From: Pirellula sp.
Lineage (GTDB): Bacteria; Planctomycetota; Planctomycetia; Pirellulales; Lacipirellulaceae
Direction of reading: 5' to 3'
Assembly (NCBI GenBank): GCA_013822725.1
Contig: PNKX01000010.1
Location: forward strand, 62,001-126,000
DNA length: 64,000 nt
The notes beneath the pieces were generated by a model that saw only the letters and a list, made by a program, of their open reading frames with translations, did not search any database and was not told the origin of the DNA. Every line of letters begins with the position of its first letter. Position 1 is the first letter of the stretch. Shown piece after piece: positions 52,570 through 61,832 of the stretch. Position numbers and translations under genes: made by a program.

Positions 52570-53670
52570 CTACTTCGTTTTCGAGGTCGGCGTCTTGGCG
52601 GTGATTGGCGACGTTTTGAGCTTCGCCGGGTCGACGACGACGTGCTTGATCCGTTCGCGGTTCCAGGTATAGGTGACGTGGACCAGGCCGTCGGCAGTTT
52701 GAATGACGGCGGGGTACGAGAAGTGACGCGTCGGGTCGTCTTCAAGGACGAGGGCCGACTCCCAGTTCTCCCCGTCGTCAGAGAGAGCGATGTTCAGCGG
52801 CGATCGGCCTGCGTCGTCACGCACCGTTTTGTGATTGTAAACGAGCAACTGGCGGCCGTCGGCGAGGGTGACCGCATCGGTTCCGGCGTCGGGGTTTGGC
52901 AGTCCTGTCGAGGTCATCTCGCTCCAAGTTTTGCCGTCGTCGTCGGACCATGTCTGAAACACCACGTCGTTCATCGTCCGGCCGATCGACTGCAATCGGC
53001 CATCCTTATGGAAGAGAACGCTTGGCTGGATCGCGGCGAGTTTGTAACCGTCGTTGACGGGCTTCGTGGCGGTCCAAGTTTTGCCGCCGTCGCTGGAGCG
53101 TTCGAAGTAGACGCGCCAGCCGTCATGCTCGCTGCTGGTGGGACTGAGAATATCGCCGTCGGCGAGTTGCACCGGCTTGTTCTTGATCGGTCCCAAAATG
53201 CCGTCGGGGAGGCGTTCCGGCTTCGACCAGGTATGGCCATTATCGGTGGAGGTCATCTTCATCCCCCACCATTCGACGGGATCCGGGCCGACTTTGTAGA
53301 AGAGCATCAACGGGCCCGCTTTCGGCTGAAAAAGAACCGGGTTCCAAGTCGGGTAACGAACCTTGGCCGATTCGACGCCGTTGGCAACCTCCACGGGCGG
53401 CGACCACTTGCCGTCTTTCAGACGCGAAGTCCAGATGCCGACGTCGGGTTCCTTTTCGTCGGTGCCGCCAAACCACGCGGCCAGCAGACCGTCGCCTGTC
53501 TCGACGATCGTCGAGGCGTGGCAGGAGGGGAACGGAGCCTCTTCGTAAATGAGTTCCGAACTGACGTAGCCAGGTTGTGCTTTAAGATCAGCGGCGGGCA
53601 GCGGCGCCGCCAGACTCAGAAGAAGCAGGGAAATCACAAACGTGACTTGGACGCGTCGGATAGCGTGCAT
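52570..53670 (-). CDS. secreted BNR-repeat sialidase-like protein
   Basis: 366 residues from the ATG at 53670, which begins the signal peptide (VTFVISLLLLSLAAPLPAAD). A six-bladed propeller is indicated by Asp-box motifs: TSTDNGHTWSK, SSDGGKTWTA, SDDDGKTWSE and LSDDGENWES. Planctomycete exo-alpha-sialidase-type proteins have this layout (HASTIVETGDGLLAAWFGG, YPTWNPVLF). The true substrate could be sialic acid or another acidic sugar. It lies 183 bp downstream of the pair 3 unit start, as an independent minus-strand gene. Confidence 0.8.
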   Translation of the reverse strand: MHAIRRVQVTFVISLLLLSLAAPLPAADLKAQPGYVSSELIYEEAPFPSCHASTIVETGDGLLAAWFGGTDEKEPDVGIWTSRLKDGKWSPPVEVANGVESAKVRYPTWNPVLFQPKAGPLMLFYKVGPDPVEWWGMKMTSTDNGHTWSKPERLPDGILGPIKNKPVQLADGDILSPTSSEHDGWRVYFERSSDGGKTWTATKPVNDGYKLAAIQPSVLFHKDGRLQSIGRTMNDVVFQTWSDDDGKTWSEMTSTGLPNPDAGTDAVTLADGRQLLVYNHKTVRDDAGRSPLNIALSDDGENWESALVLEDDPTRHFSYPAVIQTADGLVHVTYTWNRERIKHVVVDPAKLKTSPITAKTPTSKTK

Positions 53671-53817
53671 CAAGGGGGCCTCGCGCGATGGATGAGTCAG
53701 GGAGCGGTCGACGTGCGAACCGCCAGAATACCTCGGAACGGCGCACCACGCCAATCGCCCGAAAACGTTCTGCTTGCCGGTTATTCGCGTCGCTGCAATG
53801 GCTACGGCGTTCGGCGG

Positions 53818-55470
53818 CTACTTCACCGCGTCGGGGCGTTCCGCCGGCGCCGGCAGCTTGGCGGTGAGGCGTTCGAGATTTGCACTCCGCGCGAGTTCAC
53901 GGCCATCGACGCTAATGCTGAGGCCGGGGCCGTTGCCGTAGCGCTCGCCGGTGCGATCCCACGCGATCGTGACCAAGCGGCCGTGATAAGGCACGCCTTC
54001 AAGTCGGAACCAGTCCCAGGCGTCTGGCGGCAGCAACGGGTCGACTTCGATCACGTCGTCGGCGCGGGGAACGAGGCCAACCAGACCCGTGATGACGAGA
54101 TCGTTGAAGGTCGAGTGATTGTAATGGCGACTCCGTTCCGCCTTGGGACCGGTGATGAGCCATGCGCCGGTTTGCTCGTCATGGTACTCGCCGATGTAGG
54201 GCTTGCCGTCTTGCTGATGGGCGCGGGCGTAGATTTCCATCTGAGCGAGAAAATCGTCGCGCGTGACATAAGACTGCGGCGGCCCGCGCAGCACGTTGGC
54301 CAAGCCGCCGAGCGTTTGGCTGGTGGCGAATGGCCAAACGGCGCCATCCCATTCGCAGGTTCCCGTGCCGTGGGTGCGGAACTGCGGGTGGCGTTGTTCG
54401 GCGGTCGTGATGCCCCAAGGCCCCTTGAATCCTTCTGGATCGTTGAGTTGTTTCCACGCAACGGCATGTTCAGGGTGGGCGAGGTTGAATGTGAATGGAA
54501 TGAAGCCGATCGCTTCGCGGGCGTCGCTGAACGCGCCGTCGGGGCGGCGGACTTTGAAGAACTCGGCTTGGGGGTCCCAAAGAGCGTTAAGCAGTTTGGC
54601 TTGGAGCGTCTCAGCCTCGGACTGAAAGTGCCGAGCAACTTCAGGCTTGTTGGCGAGTTCGGCAATTCTCGCAATAGCGCGGGCGTTGGCTGCCGTGTAG
54701 GAATTGATCGTCGGGCGGATGTTCTCGACGCGACGACCTCCGCTGATCGATTCCTCCATGCCGTCGCGGACGTCGTATTGCCAGAAGAGTCCGTCGGGGC
54801 GTTGGCGTTCAGTCTGCCAGCGGCCGTAGTCGGCAATCAGATCGTCGAGCAACGCGACAGTTCCGTCGCGATCGCCGGTAACGAGATAGCGATCCCATAC
54901 GGCGGCGGCGAGCCAACCGCTGAACTGGTGAAGATGGGCTGCAGGACCGCCGTTCTCGCCCGAATGCAGCCAGAAGCGGAGGTATTCATCGAGCAAGGCC
55001 GCATCTCGAAGCCAGCGTCCTTCGGCAAGATGGTGCCCGAGCGCACAGGAGACGGTGTTGAACGGTCCCGCGTGCGTCACCGGCAGAAGGAACTCGGTCA
55101 GCACGCGGCCGTGGGGCGTTTGACGGAGATGCTTGCGATAGGTCCACCACCGGAAGTAGTAGATCTTTTCGAGTTGCGGAGATGGGCATTCGAAGAGCGG
55201 CGCGTTGGCGAGTACCCAATCAGTCGCGTCGGCGTTGGAAACGAGGGTAGCAACTTTAGATGCGGCGTCGGCTGCGTTGAACTCAGCGATATAGACGCCG
55301 ACGCGTTCTTGAAGCGATGGATCGGCGCTTGCTGTGTTAGAGGTCAACAAAAAGAAAAGCAGCGCGGCGAGGGCCGCGCTGCTTAACGCAGAGTATCTTA
55401 TAGTCTCGGCTACAAGGCAGTTTGTTGCAAAACCAAGCAAGTCGCGACGATCATTGGAAGTTATTGCCAT
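53818..55470 (-). CDS. MGH1-like (alpha/alpha)6 glycoside hydrolase
   Basis: 550 residues from the ATG at 55470. Basic N-terminus and membrane/signal segment ([21 protein letters not shown]). The catalytic barrel shows GH63/GH37-style elements: [88 protein letters not shown] and [20 protein letters not shown]. Processing of alpha-linked glucose or mannose residues is likely but not proven. The 5' end overlaps the DUF1559 gene stop by 20 bases. Confidence 0.65.
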   Translation of the reverse strand: MAITSNDRRDLLGFATNCLVAETIRYSALSSAALAALLFFLLTSNTASADPSLQERVGVYIAEFNAADAASKVATLVSNADATDWVLANAPLFECPSPQLEKIYYFRWWTYRKHLRQTPHGRVLTEFLLPVTHAGPFNTVSCALGHHLAEGRWLRDAALLDEYLRFWLHSGENGGPAAHLHQFSGWLAAAVWDRYLVTGDRDGTVALLDDLIADYGRWQTERQRPDGLFWQYDVRDGMEESISGGRRVENIRPTINSYTAANARAIARIAELANKPEVARHFQSEAETLQAKLLNALWDPQAEFFKVRRPDGAFSDAREAIGFIPFTFNLAHPEHAVAWKQLNDPEGFKGPWGITTAEQRHPQFRTHGTGTCEWDGAVWPFATSQTLGGLANVLRGPPQSYVTRDDFLAQMEIYARAHQQDGKPYIGEYHDEQTGAWLITGPKAERSRHYNHSTFNDLVITGLVGLVPRADDVIEVDPLLPPDAWDWFRLEGVPYHGRLVTIAWDRTGERYGNGPGLSISVDGRELARSANLERLTAKLPAPAERPDAVK

Positions 55471-56536
55471 CCTCGCGATCACCCAGTGAATTCCATACCA
55501 AAGGATCAACGTCAAATTCGATTGCATGGACTGAGCCATCGACGTACACAAGGTTTACAGAGGAGGCATGCGGCCCGCCCATCCGCCGTTCTCCGCCCGG
55601 GAGATACACTCTCTCGTTGGCGCCAAAAGCGGAATCGCTCAATGGCAGGTTGCCTTGCGGCTTGCCAGCGGCGTCAAAGCTTCCATTCGGCCAGCGAACG
55701 TTATCGTAGTCGTAGCCTTGGTACATGGAACTGTTATCGCCAGGATTGTCATCTGCCGGATTTCCGGAGCCCTCAGCTTTGTATGTGGTTGTCTCGTAAA
55801 ACGCTTGTGGAACGTACTTTTCACCAGCCAGAATTGTATTCGATGTGCCGTCAGTGATTTGACGGCCCTTTGCTCCCAGGCGTGCAGTGACGATACCCGT
55901 GAAAGCCTTGATCGTGTCATCGCCCTGATTCCAGTCACAATTCGGAAACCCCGGAGCTAGGCAGTCGGTGAGGTCGGCATTCGGCGCTGGCTTTCTGCTA
56001 CCAGTTGATATCTGCCTGGCTCCGCCGTTCGCTGCGTAGTCTGTCTTGGCGTCGACGCTTGGTTTTGCAGCATTGAAGCACTCTTCCATAGAAGGAAGGG
56101 CGACGGCTGCGCGTCGGCTGGGGCAGTAGAAGAGCGGAACGACTACCTCGCGTTGCTTCGATAAGGCTTCATATTTCGCTGTCCCACGCGATCCGCCGCC
56201 GATGAAGGTGACGCCGGCTTGCTCCAGGTAGGGAGCCGTTTGGTAAATCCAGCCGCCAGGTTGACGCGCACCCGTTCCCGCATCAGGGTCGCCCATCCAA
56301 CTGAAACTCCAACCCCCCGCTGGAAATTCCTGTCTAGCGCTTTCATAGTTAATCATACCCAACCCGATCTGCTTCAGACTATTCTTGCATTGCGAGTTGC
56401 GCGCCGCCTCGCGAGCGGCTTGCACCGCCGGAAGCAGTAGCGCCACCAAGACGCCGATGATGGCGATTACTACGAGGAGTTCGACGAGAGTAAAGCCAGC
56501 AGTGAAGCGGGCGCGGCGGGGAGACGAAGCGATCAC
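55451..56536 (-). CDS. DUF1559 protein with prepilin-type N-terminus (2)
   Basis: 361 residues from a GTG at 56536, which has AAGGAA about seven bases upstream; a GTG at 56617 is in frame but would give an unusually long leader. Prepilin cleavage region [20 protein letters not shown] then [28 protein letters not shown] and the terminal H-x9-DG signature ([12 protein letters not shown]). An internal asparagine/glycine-rich region (about 255-300) is family-typical. Overlaps the MGH1-like gene by 20 bp, so the two are probably co-transcribed, an uncommon pairing. Confidence 0.9.
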   Translation of the reverse strand: MIASSPRRARFTAGFTLVELLVVIAIIGVLVALLLPAVQAAREAARNSQCKNSLKQIGLGMINYESARQEFPAGGWSFSWMGDPDAGTGARQPGGWIYQTAPYLEQAGVTFIGGGSRGTAKYEALSKQREVVVPLFYCPSRRAAVALPSMEECFNAAKPSVDAKTDYAANGGARQISTGSRKPAPNADLTDCLAPGFPNCDWNQGDDTIKAFTGIVTARLGAKGRQITDGTSNTILAGEKYVPQAFYETTTYKAEGSGNPADDNPGDNSSMYQGYDYDNVRWPNGSFDAAGKPQGNLPLSDSAFGANERVYLPGGERRMGGPHASSVNLVYVDGSVHAIEFDVDPLVWNSLGDREDGNNFQ

Positions 56537-57421
56537 CGTACTGTTCCTTCGGCTAGTGAATCGGGATAGCAAGGTGCAGAATACTGGTTGCTGAATGACG
56601 AACCGATGTCGGACCACGAAGGCTCGACTTCGGCGAACTGAGAATCTCGCGAACGCAAGCCGGCAGGCGGAAAAGGGAACCTACCGGCGATTACTGAGAT
56701 GCGACTGCTGGATCACAACTGGGGAAAAAGCCCTGATTGTCTCCGGCGAGCAGCACCGGTTTTTTGCTTAGAACAGATAAGGAAGCGAAAAAGTTTTGGT
56801 TGCCATGCAATTCATCCTATCTCGGCACGTCGTTGCATCGTAGTACTAGTTGACGCACCCAACTTCCCTCAAAACGCAACGGGCGGGAGGGCGGCAGGCG
56901 AGGAAATGCACGATTCCTCGGCGAAGACAGGGCGAAGTCGCTGCGACTGCAACGGCAAGGCCGGCTGCCGCTGAAAACGCCTTTTCTCAGCATGCAAACC
57001 GGCGATTTCCGATTTGTCTAGTTCATTCGGACGGCCATCAACCACAATAGAACTCGGGAGTCGAGGGAGGGACGATGCGTTGAGCAGGCCCTCTAATCGG
57101 CGCCTGCAAGGGATGCGACGTTTGCGTTTTCTGGACCACTGACGGCGAAATGCTTCCATTTTGCCACAGCCGTCTGACCATGCGGTTAACGGCGCATGCG
57201 TTCGGACGACGCAACGCTGATTGCTTAATCGCCTAGTCCTTGTAAATAGAGATCGTCTTGTCATAAAAAGATCGTTCGGCCGCGCGTGGATCGACCATTC
57301 ACGTCGTCGACGAACTAGAGAAGCTTTTCCTTTCTTGTCATTTGTCTGATTCTGGATCCTGCGACGTCTACGGACTTGAGGTCGGCGGCGTCGGCAACAA
57401 TCTGCTTGGAGGAATCGTCTA
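56537..57421. other. divergent intergenic region, no gene recognised
   Basis: About 885 bp between the DUF1559 gene (minus) and a PEP-CTERM gene (plus). Short frames in it have no start context or recognisable protein. It should hold promoters in both directions; an A/T-rich stretch at 57236-57275 (TGTAAATAGAGATCG...CATAAAAAGATCG) is a candidate. The segment just before 57422 ends in GGAGGAATCGTCTA, a good ribosome binding site for the plus gene. Confidence 0.5.
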
Positions 57422-58384
57422 ATGAAGTTGCAGCGATGGTTCGCCTCTTGCCTGGCGCTTGGCGCCATGGTCGGGATGGCCGCGACGGCTCAGGCCGTCA
57501 TTATTCCCACGAGTTTCGGCGTCGGCGCCGATGCGGAGGTTCGCGAAGAGGCGCCCACGACCAATCGTGGCGCCAGCAATGAGATTGCGAGCCGCATCAT
57601 CGATAACTTTCCGGCTGGGCATGCCAACGACGGCAACGATCGCAATAGCCTGATCTATTTGAAATTCGATCTGACCGGCCAGGGGCTTCTCAACGGCGCT
57701 TCCACTGCCCTGCGGATGACCTACCGCAATACGAACCTCACGCCGAATCGAATCGCTGATACGGCGACGCCGAATCCCGATTTCCGCACCGGCATGGCGT
57801 TCTTCGGGCTTCACCCCGATCATGCAGGGAATAACTGGACCGAGGCGGGGATCACCTATCTGACGGCGCCGGGATTGAACGCCGATTTCAACAACGGCAC
57901 GAAAGATCTCGACACGGTCGACCCCGACGGGGCCGGCCCGTTGGTGGCCCCGCTGGTGCCGTTGGGCGTGGAATTGTTCCAGCCGATCGGAACGCAGAAC
58001 CACTTGGCCGTCGGCGCCGAAATGTTGTTCAACAGCGCCGCACTCGATTCGTTCATCGGCAGCGCCTTGAGCAAGGGAAAGACGACCGTGACGATCGTCG
58101 CCGGCATTGTCCACGACGGCAAAATTCCGATCAACGATTGGAAGAACTTTAATTACTTGTTCAACCCGAAAGAAATGACGACGTTGAACCTCGACCCTAG
58201 CTATGACGCGAATACGACTGACCCCGGCAACCCCTTGGGAAGTCCTTGGTCGGGGGCGAGCAATGCCACGAATGCCAATGGCTTCTCGCCATTTTCGCCG
58301 CAGCTGATCATCGTGCCGGAGCCAGCCAGCTTAGCGCTGCTTGGTTTGGCGATGGTCGGATTGGCGGCCCGCCGTCGTCGGTAA
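57422..58384 (+). CDS. PEP-CTERM surface protein with DNRLRE-like domain
   Basis: 320 residues. Signal peptide (1-25, ending TAQA), a beta-sandwich domain (ADAEVREEAPTTNRGASNE...SLIYLKFDLTG) of the DNRLRE/CBM-like kind, then the sorting signal VPEPASLALLGLAMVGLAAR followed by four Arg. PEP-CTERM proteins are processed by an exosortase and exported with the extracellular matrix; the exosortase is not in the window. GGAGG lies just upstream of the start. A perfect 14-bp hairpin follows as terminator. Confidence 0.9.
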   Translation: MKLQRWFASCLALGAMVGMAATAQAVIIPTSFGVGADAEVREEAPTTNRGASNEIASRIIDNFPAGHANDGNDRNSLIYLKFDLTGQGLLNGASTALRMTYRNTNLTPNRIADTATPNPDFRTGMAFFGLHPDHAGNNWTEAGITYLTAPGLNADFNNGTKDLDTVDPDGAGPLVAPLVPLGVELFQPIGTQNHLAVGAEMLFNSAALDSFIGSALSKGKTTVTIVAGIVHDGKIPINDWKNFNYLFNPKEMTTLNLDPSYDANTTDPGNPLGSPWSGASNATNANGFSPFSPQLIIVPEPASLALLGLAMVGLAARRRR

Positions 58385-58431
58385 CGGCAATGCGGCCGTC
58401 GCCGAGCTGAAACGTGGAGATAAATCGCGTT

Positions 58432-58475
58432 AGGCGGCTGCGAGTAACGACTCGCAGCCGCCTGAACGCCAGCTT
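58432..58475 (+). terminator. terminator after the PEP-CTERM gene
   Basis: Perfect 14-bp stem, AGGCGGCTGCGAGT (58432-58445) and its complement (58450-58463), loop AACG, then GAACGCCAGCTTTTC. The T run is short and offset, so termination may be imperfect. Confidence 0.7.
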
Positions 58476-58637
58476 TTCGCGCTGTCTGATTCAGACGGCG
58501 CCTGCCTTGTCTTATTGTGCCACTGTTGTTTCGCATACTAATTAGGACTGGCGCCCGCGGATCGGAACGACGGGCGCGGCTTACGCACCACGTTGTTCCG
58601 CATGGTCCGCGGAGCGAGGGAGAAGGATTGAGCGATC

Positions 58638-61600
58638 ATGAGCAGAGCTAGGCGATTCTCGAAATTGGCGGCCGCGGCAGCCTTGATGGCTGTTCCCTCG
58701 ACGGGCTTGGCCCAATCGCTAACTGAGTTCCAGTGGGACTCATCGAAAACGGGCGCTCAAACCTGGCAGTTGAACGGCAACTGGACGACGCCCAATTTTC
58801 CGAACGATCCGCTCCATACCGCGACTATTTCGCGACCTTTGACGGCGAACTTGAATCTGAACACCGGTGCCGGCGTGACCGTCGCGGGATTGACGATCGG
58901 GGGAACGTCAACCGGCGTGACGACGCAGATTTCCGGCGGAACGCTGACGTTTCGCAACGCACTCGTACCGCCGACGCTGGTGGGGAACGCCGATTTCAAC
59001 GGCGATACCTTTGTGGACGGGACCGACCTGCTCATCTGGCAGCGAAATCTGGGCGTCACTGCGCAGTCGAACAACAACAAGGGAGACGCCGACGCGAACA
59101 CGATTGTGCAAGCCGCCGACCTTGCCATTTGGCAGACGCAGTTTGGACTCGGTTCGGAACTATTTACCGTTGGCGCCGCCTTCCTGGAAACGAAAGGAGC
59201 GGCCGCTTCGACGAACGCCATCGATTCGAACGTCAACATCGACAACGACCAACTTGAGATCACCGGGACGAAGAATCTCACCATCAACGGCAATCTCACT
59301 TACGCCGGTGACCCCAACAACGCCGGCGTGAGCGCGTCGGCGCTGCGGATTACCTCGCCGGCGGTGACGGTGACGCTCAACGGCAATCTGCCGATGGTCA
59401 ATTCCGATGCGCTGACGGCGACTGATTTTAGGATCAACGACAGTGACCGCTCGCAGGGGACGCTCATTGTCAACGGCATCCTGAGCGGAGCCGGCGACCT
59501 CGTTATTGGCGGTCAAGGAAATGGCGCACGCTTGCCGCTCTCGACGGTGCGACTGAACGGCAACAACACCTACGCGGGAAGCGTTCGCGCGGGACGCGGC
59601 AATTTGGTGCTCGGCCACGACAACGCTTTAGGCCGCAATCCTGGCGCCTTGCCGAACGACCCAAGCGACGACTCGTTGGCGAGTTATCGCCAAGCTGGGC
59701 CGGCGAATCAGTTCGGCTACAACCTCCTATCCACTGACGACGCGCGGACAATCTCGAACGAAATGGTCGTCGCCCAGTGGCAGACGATCAAAGGGGACCA
59801 TTCGCTCACCTGGGCGGGCCGCATCACCCAGACGAACAACCGCGGCATCGTGAACCTCCTGCCGACCGGCAAGACGTTTACGATTTCCGGACGACTCGAT
59901 ATCTGGGAAACCGACGAACCCGATATCGAACGGCGGTTCGTGATCGATGGGACTGGGAAGACGGTCATCACCGGCACGATTCATCCCGATCCGCTCGAAT
60001 CGAGTCAGAATCGTCAACTCCGCAAAACGGGTTCGGGCGTGTTGCTGATCAACGTCGCGGCCGGGGCCAATTCGCACGCCGGGTCGGAAATTGTCGACAT
60101 GGGCAACCTCCATTACGCGACCAACGACTCGCTGAACGTGGGCGGCGGGCTGATCGTCGCTCGCGGAGGCGCCGTCGGCGTTGACACAGGCGTGAGCAAC
60201 AATGCGACGTTCATGTCGGCAATCGACCCGACCAGCAAGGGGGGCTTGATGCTGGCGGCGAGCGATGCCGCGGCGACGCTCGACTTTACCGGCGCCCTGG
60301 CCAATGCGGCCAACATGACCGTGGCGGCTCCCGAAACTGGAATGAACTTCACTGGATCAATCACGCCAGCGAACAGCAAGTACCAACTCGGCGGCGGCAG
60401 CGGCACGCTGACGTTGCCGAATGCTCAACTCACCGGGGGCAATAAGCTGGAGGTTCGCAACAGCGGCACGGTGCAGCTTTTGGGAGACAATACCTATACC
60501 GGTTCGACGACCATTTTGACGAAGTACACCACCACCTCGGAGGCGATGGCGGCGGTTGATTCGAGCAACACGAATCTCTCGGTGGGCTCGACATACTTCA
60601 AGGAAGTGGCCCCGACGTTAGTCGTCGACAAGCTGTCGAACGGCGGGGTCGCGAGCGGCATTGGCTCGGCGTCGAGCGATGCGGCCAACCTTTTCATTCA
60701 TGGCAGCACGTTGAAGTACGTCGGCACGGGCGACTCAACTGATCGCCTCTTCACGATCGGCACCGGCGGAGCGACGATCGATTCCTCGGGAACGGGGGCC
60801 GTCGTCTTCTCGAACGCCGGCGCCCTCGGCCGCGACGAAGCGGAAGATCGCAACGGCACGCTCGACGACTTCACGCGCGATCCGACGGCGATTTACGACG
60901 TTGCTGACACCAGCGACGTCGTCGCCGGCATGTCGGTGACGGATCCCGATCCGGGGGGGCAAGGCGCCCCGCCGCTGACGCCGCCGCTCATTCCGGCCGG
61001 CACGACGATTGGCGGTATCAGCGACGACGGCCGTACGATCGGCATCAGCGCGAGCTACGGCTTCCGGCTGAAGGCGAACACGCGGATCGTGTTTGGTACG
61101 ACGCCGCGCACGCTGACGCTCGCCGGCGCCAACACGGCGAACAACACGATTGCTTCTGTGATCAGCAATTCGACCAAGGGAGGCGTCGTCAATCTGGAAA
61201 AGACTGGCGACGGCGTCTGGATTGTGAACGGAGCCAACACTTACACCGGCACAACGAGCGTCGCCGACGGCACGCTGCTGGTGAACGGCGCGCACACCGG
61301 CGGCGGCGCTTACTCCGTCGCAGCTGGAGCCACGCTCGGCGGGACGGGTTCGACCAGTGGGGCTCTCACCGTGAGCGGCATCGTCAATCCTGGAACCTCC
61401 GGCGCGGGAACGCTTTCCGTCACTGGAAATGGAACGTTCAACTCCGGGTCGACGGCGTTGTTCCAGTTGGGCGGGACGACCGTCGGACAGTTCGACAAGC
61501 TCAGTCTCTCGGGCACGCTCGCCGCGGGGGGAACGCTCGACGTCGACATGATCAACGGTTTCACGCCGACGGCAGGAAACTCGTTCGATATTCTCGACTT

Positions 61601-61796
61601 TACGACGGCCACGGGGGCGTTTTCGCTGAGCTTGCCGTCGCTCGGCGGCGGGTTGTCGTGGAACACCTCGCAATTGCTGACGACGGGGACAATCAGCGTC
61701 GCCGCGGCGATTGCGTCAGTGCCTGAGCCAGGGGCGGCGGCGCTGGCGTTGCTCGGCGGTGGAGCAATGGCTGTGCGGGCGCGGCGGCGGCGATAG
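58638..61796 (+). CDS. PEP-CTERM autotransporter-type repeat protein with dockerin-like insert
   Basis: 1052 residues. Signal peptide (1-25). After a short N-terminal region a dockerin-like pair occurs at about 115-168: DFNGDTFVDGTD is a full EF-hand-type calcium loop followed by LLIWQRNLG; the second, DADANTIVQAAD with LAIWQTQFG, is less complete. The rest is autotransporter-associated beta-strand repeats (NGNNTYAGSV, LGDNTYTGSTTI, NGANTYTGTTSVADGTLLVN) and ends VPEPGAAALALLGGGAMAVR then RRRR. Likely a large fibrous extracellular protein. AGAAGGA upstream supports the start. Confidence 0.88.
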   Translation: MSRARRFSKLAAAAALMAVPSTGLAQSLTEFQWDSSKTGAQTWQLNGNWTTPNFPNDPLHTATISRPLTANLNLNTGAGVTVAGLTIGGTSTGVTTQISGGTLTFRNALVPPTLVGNADFNGDTFVDGTDLLIWQRNLGVTAQSNNNKGDADANTIVQAADLAIWQTQFGLGSELFTVGAAFLETKGAAASTNAIDSNVNIDNDQLEITGTKNLTINGNLTYAGDPNNAGVSASALRITSPAVTVTLNGNLPMVNSDALTATDFRINDSDRSQGTLIVNGILSGAGDLVIGGQGNGARLPLSTVRLNGNNTYAGSVRAGRGNLVLGHDNALGRNPGALPNDPSDDSLASYRQAGPANQFGYNLLSTDDARTISNEMVVAQWQTIKGDHSLTWAGRITQTNNRGIVNLLPTGKTFTISGRLDIWETDEPDIERRFVIDGTGKTVITGTIHPDPLESSQNRQLRKTGSGVLLINVAAGANSHAGSEIVDMGNLHYATNDSLNVGGGLIVARGGAVGVDTGVSNNATFMSAIDPTSKGGLMLAASDAAATLDFTGALANAANMTVAAPETGMNFTGSITPANSKYQLGGGSGTLTLPNAQLTGGNKLEVRNSGTVQLLGDNTYTGSTTILTKYTTTSEAMAAVDSSNTNLSVGSTYFKEVAPTLVVDKLSNGGVASGIGSASSDAANLFIHGSTLKYVGTGDSTDRLFTIGTGGATIDSSGTGAVVFSNAGALGRDEAEDRNGTLDDFTRDPTAIYDVADTSDVVAGMSVTDPDPGGQGAPPLTPPLIPAGTTIGGISDDGRTIGISASYGFRLKANTRIVFGTTPRTLTLAGANTANNTIASVISNSTKGGVVNLEKTGDGVWIVNGANTYTGTTSVADGTLLVNGAHTGGGAYSVAAGATLGGTGSTSGALTVSGIVNPGTSGAGTLSVTGNGTFNSGSTALFQLGGTTVGQFDKLSLSGTLAAGGTLDVDMINGFTPTAGNSFDILDFTTATGAFSLSLPSLGGGLSWNTSQLLTTGTISVAAAIASVPEPGAAALALLGGGAMAVRARRRR

Positions 61797-61832
61797 TCGC
61801 TCTGCCGATTCCCAATGGCGAGTCGGATAGAG

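Noticed and set aside
50212-55386. A 1724-codon open frame on the plus strand.
   Set aside because: It is antisense to three well-supported genes (DUF1501, DUF1553 and sialidase/MGH1-like), its translation is Arg/Val-rich with no domain, and long antisense frames are expected at this G+C content. The same reasoning excluded 13738-15537, 45842-47599, 40179-41255 and 37623-39014.
56869-57468. A 199-codon frame on the minus strand in the 56.5-57.4 kb gap.
   Set aside because: Very Arg-rich translation without domain, overlapping the start and ribosome binding site of the PEP-CTERM gene.
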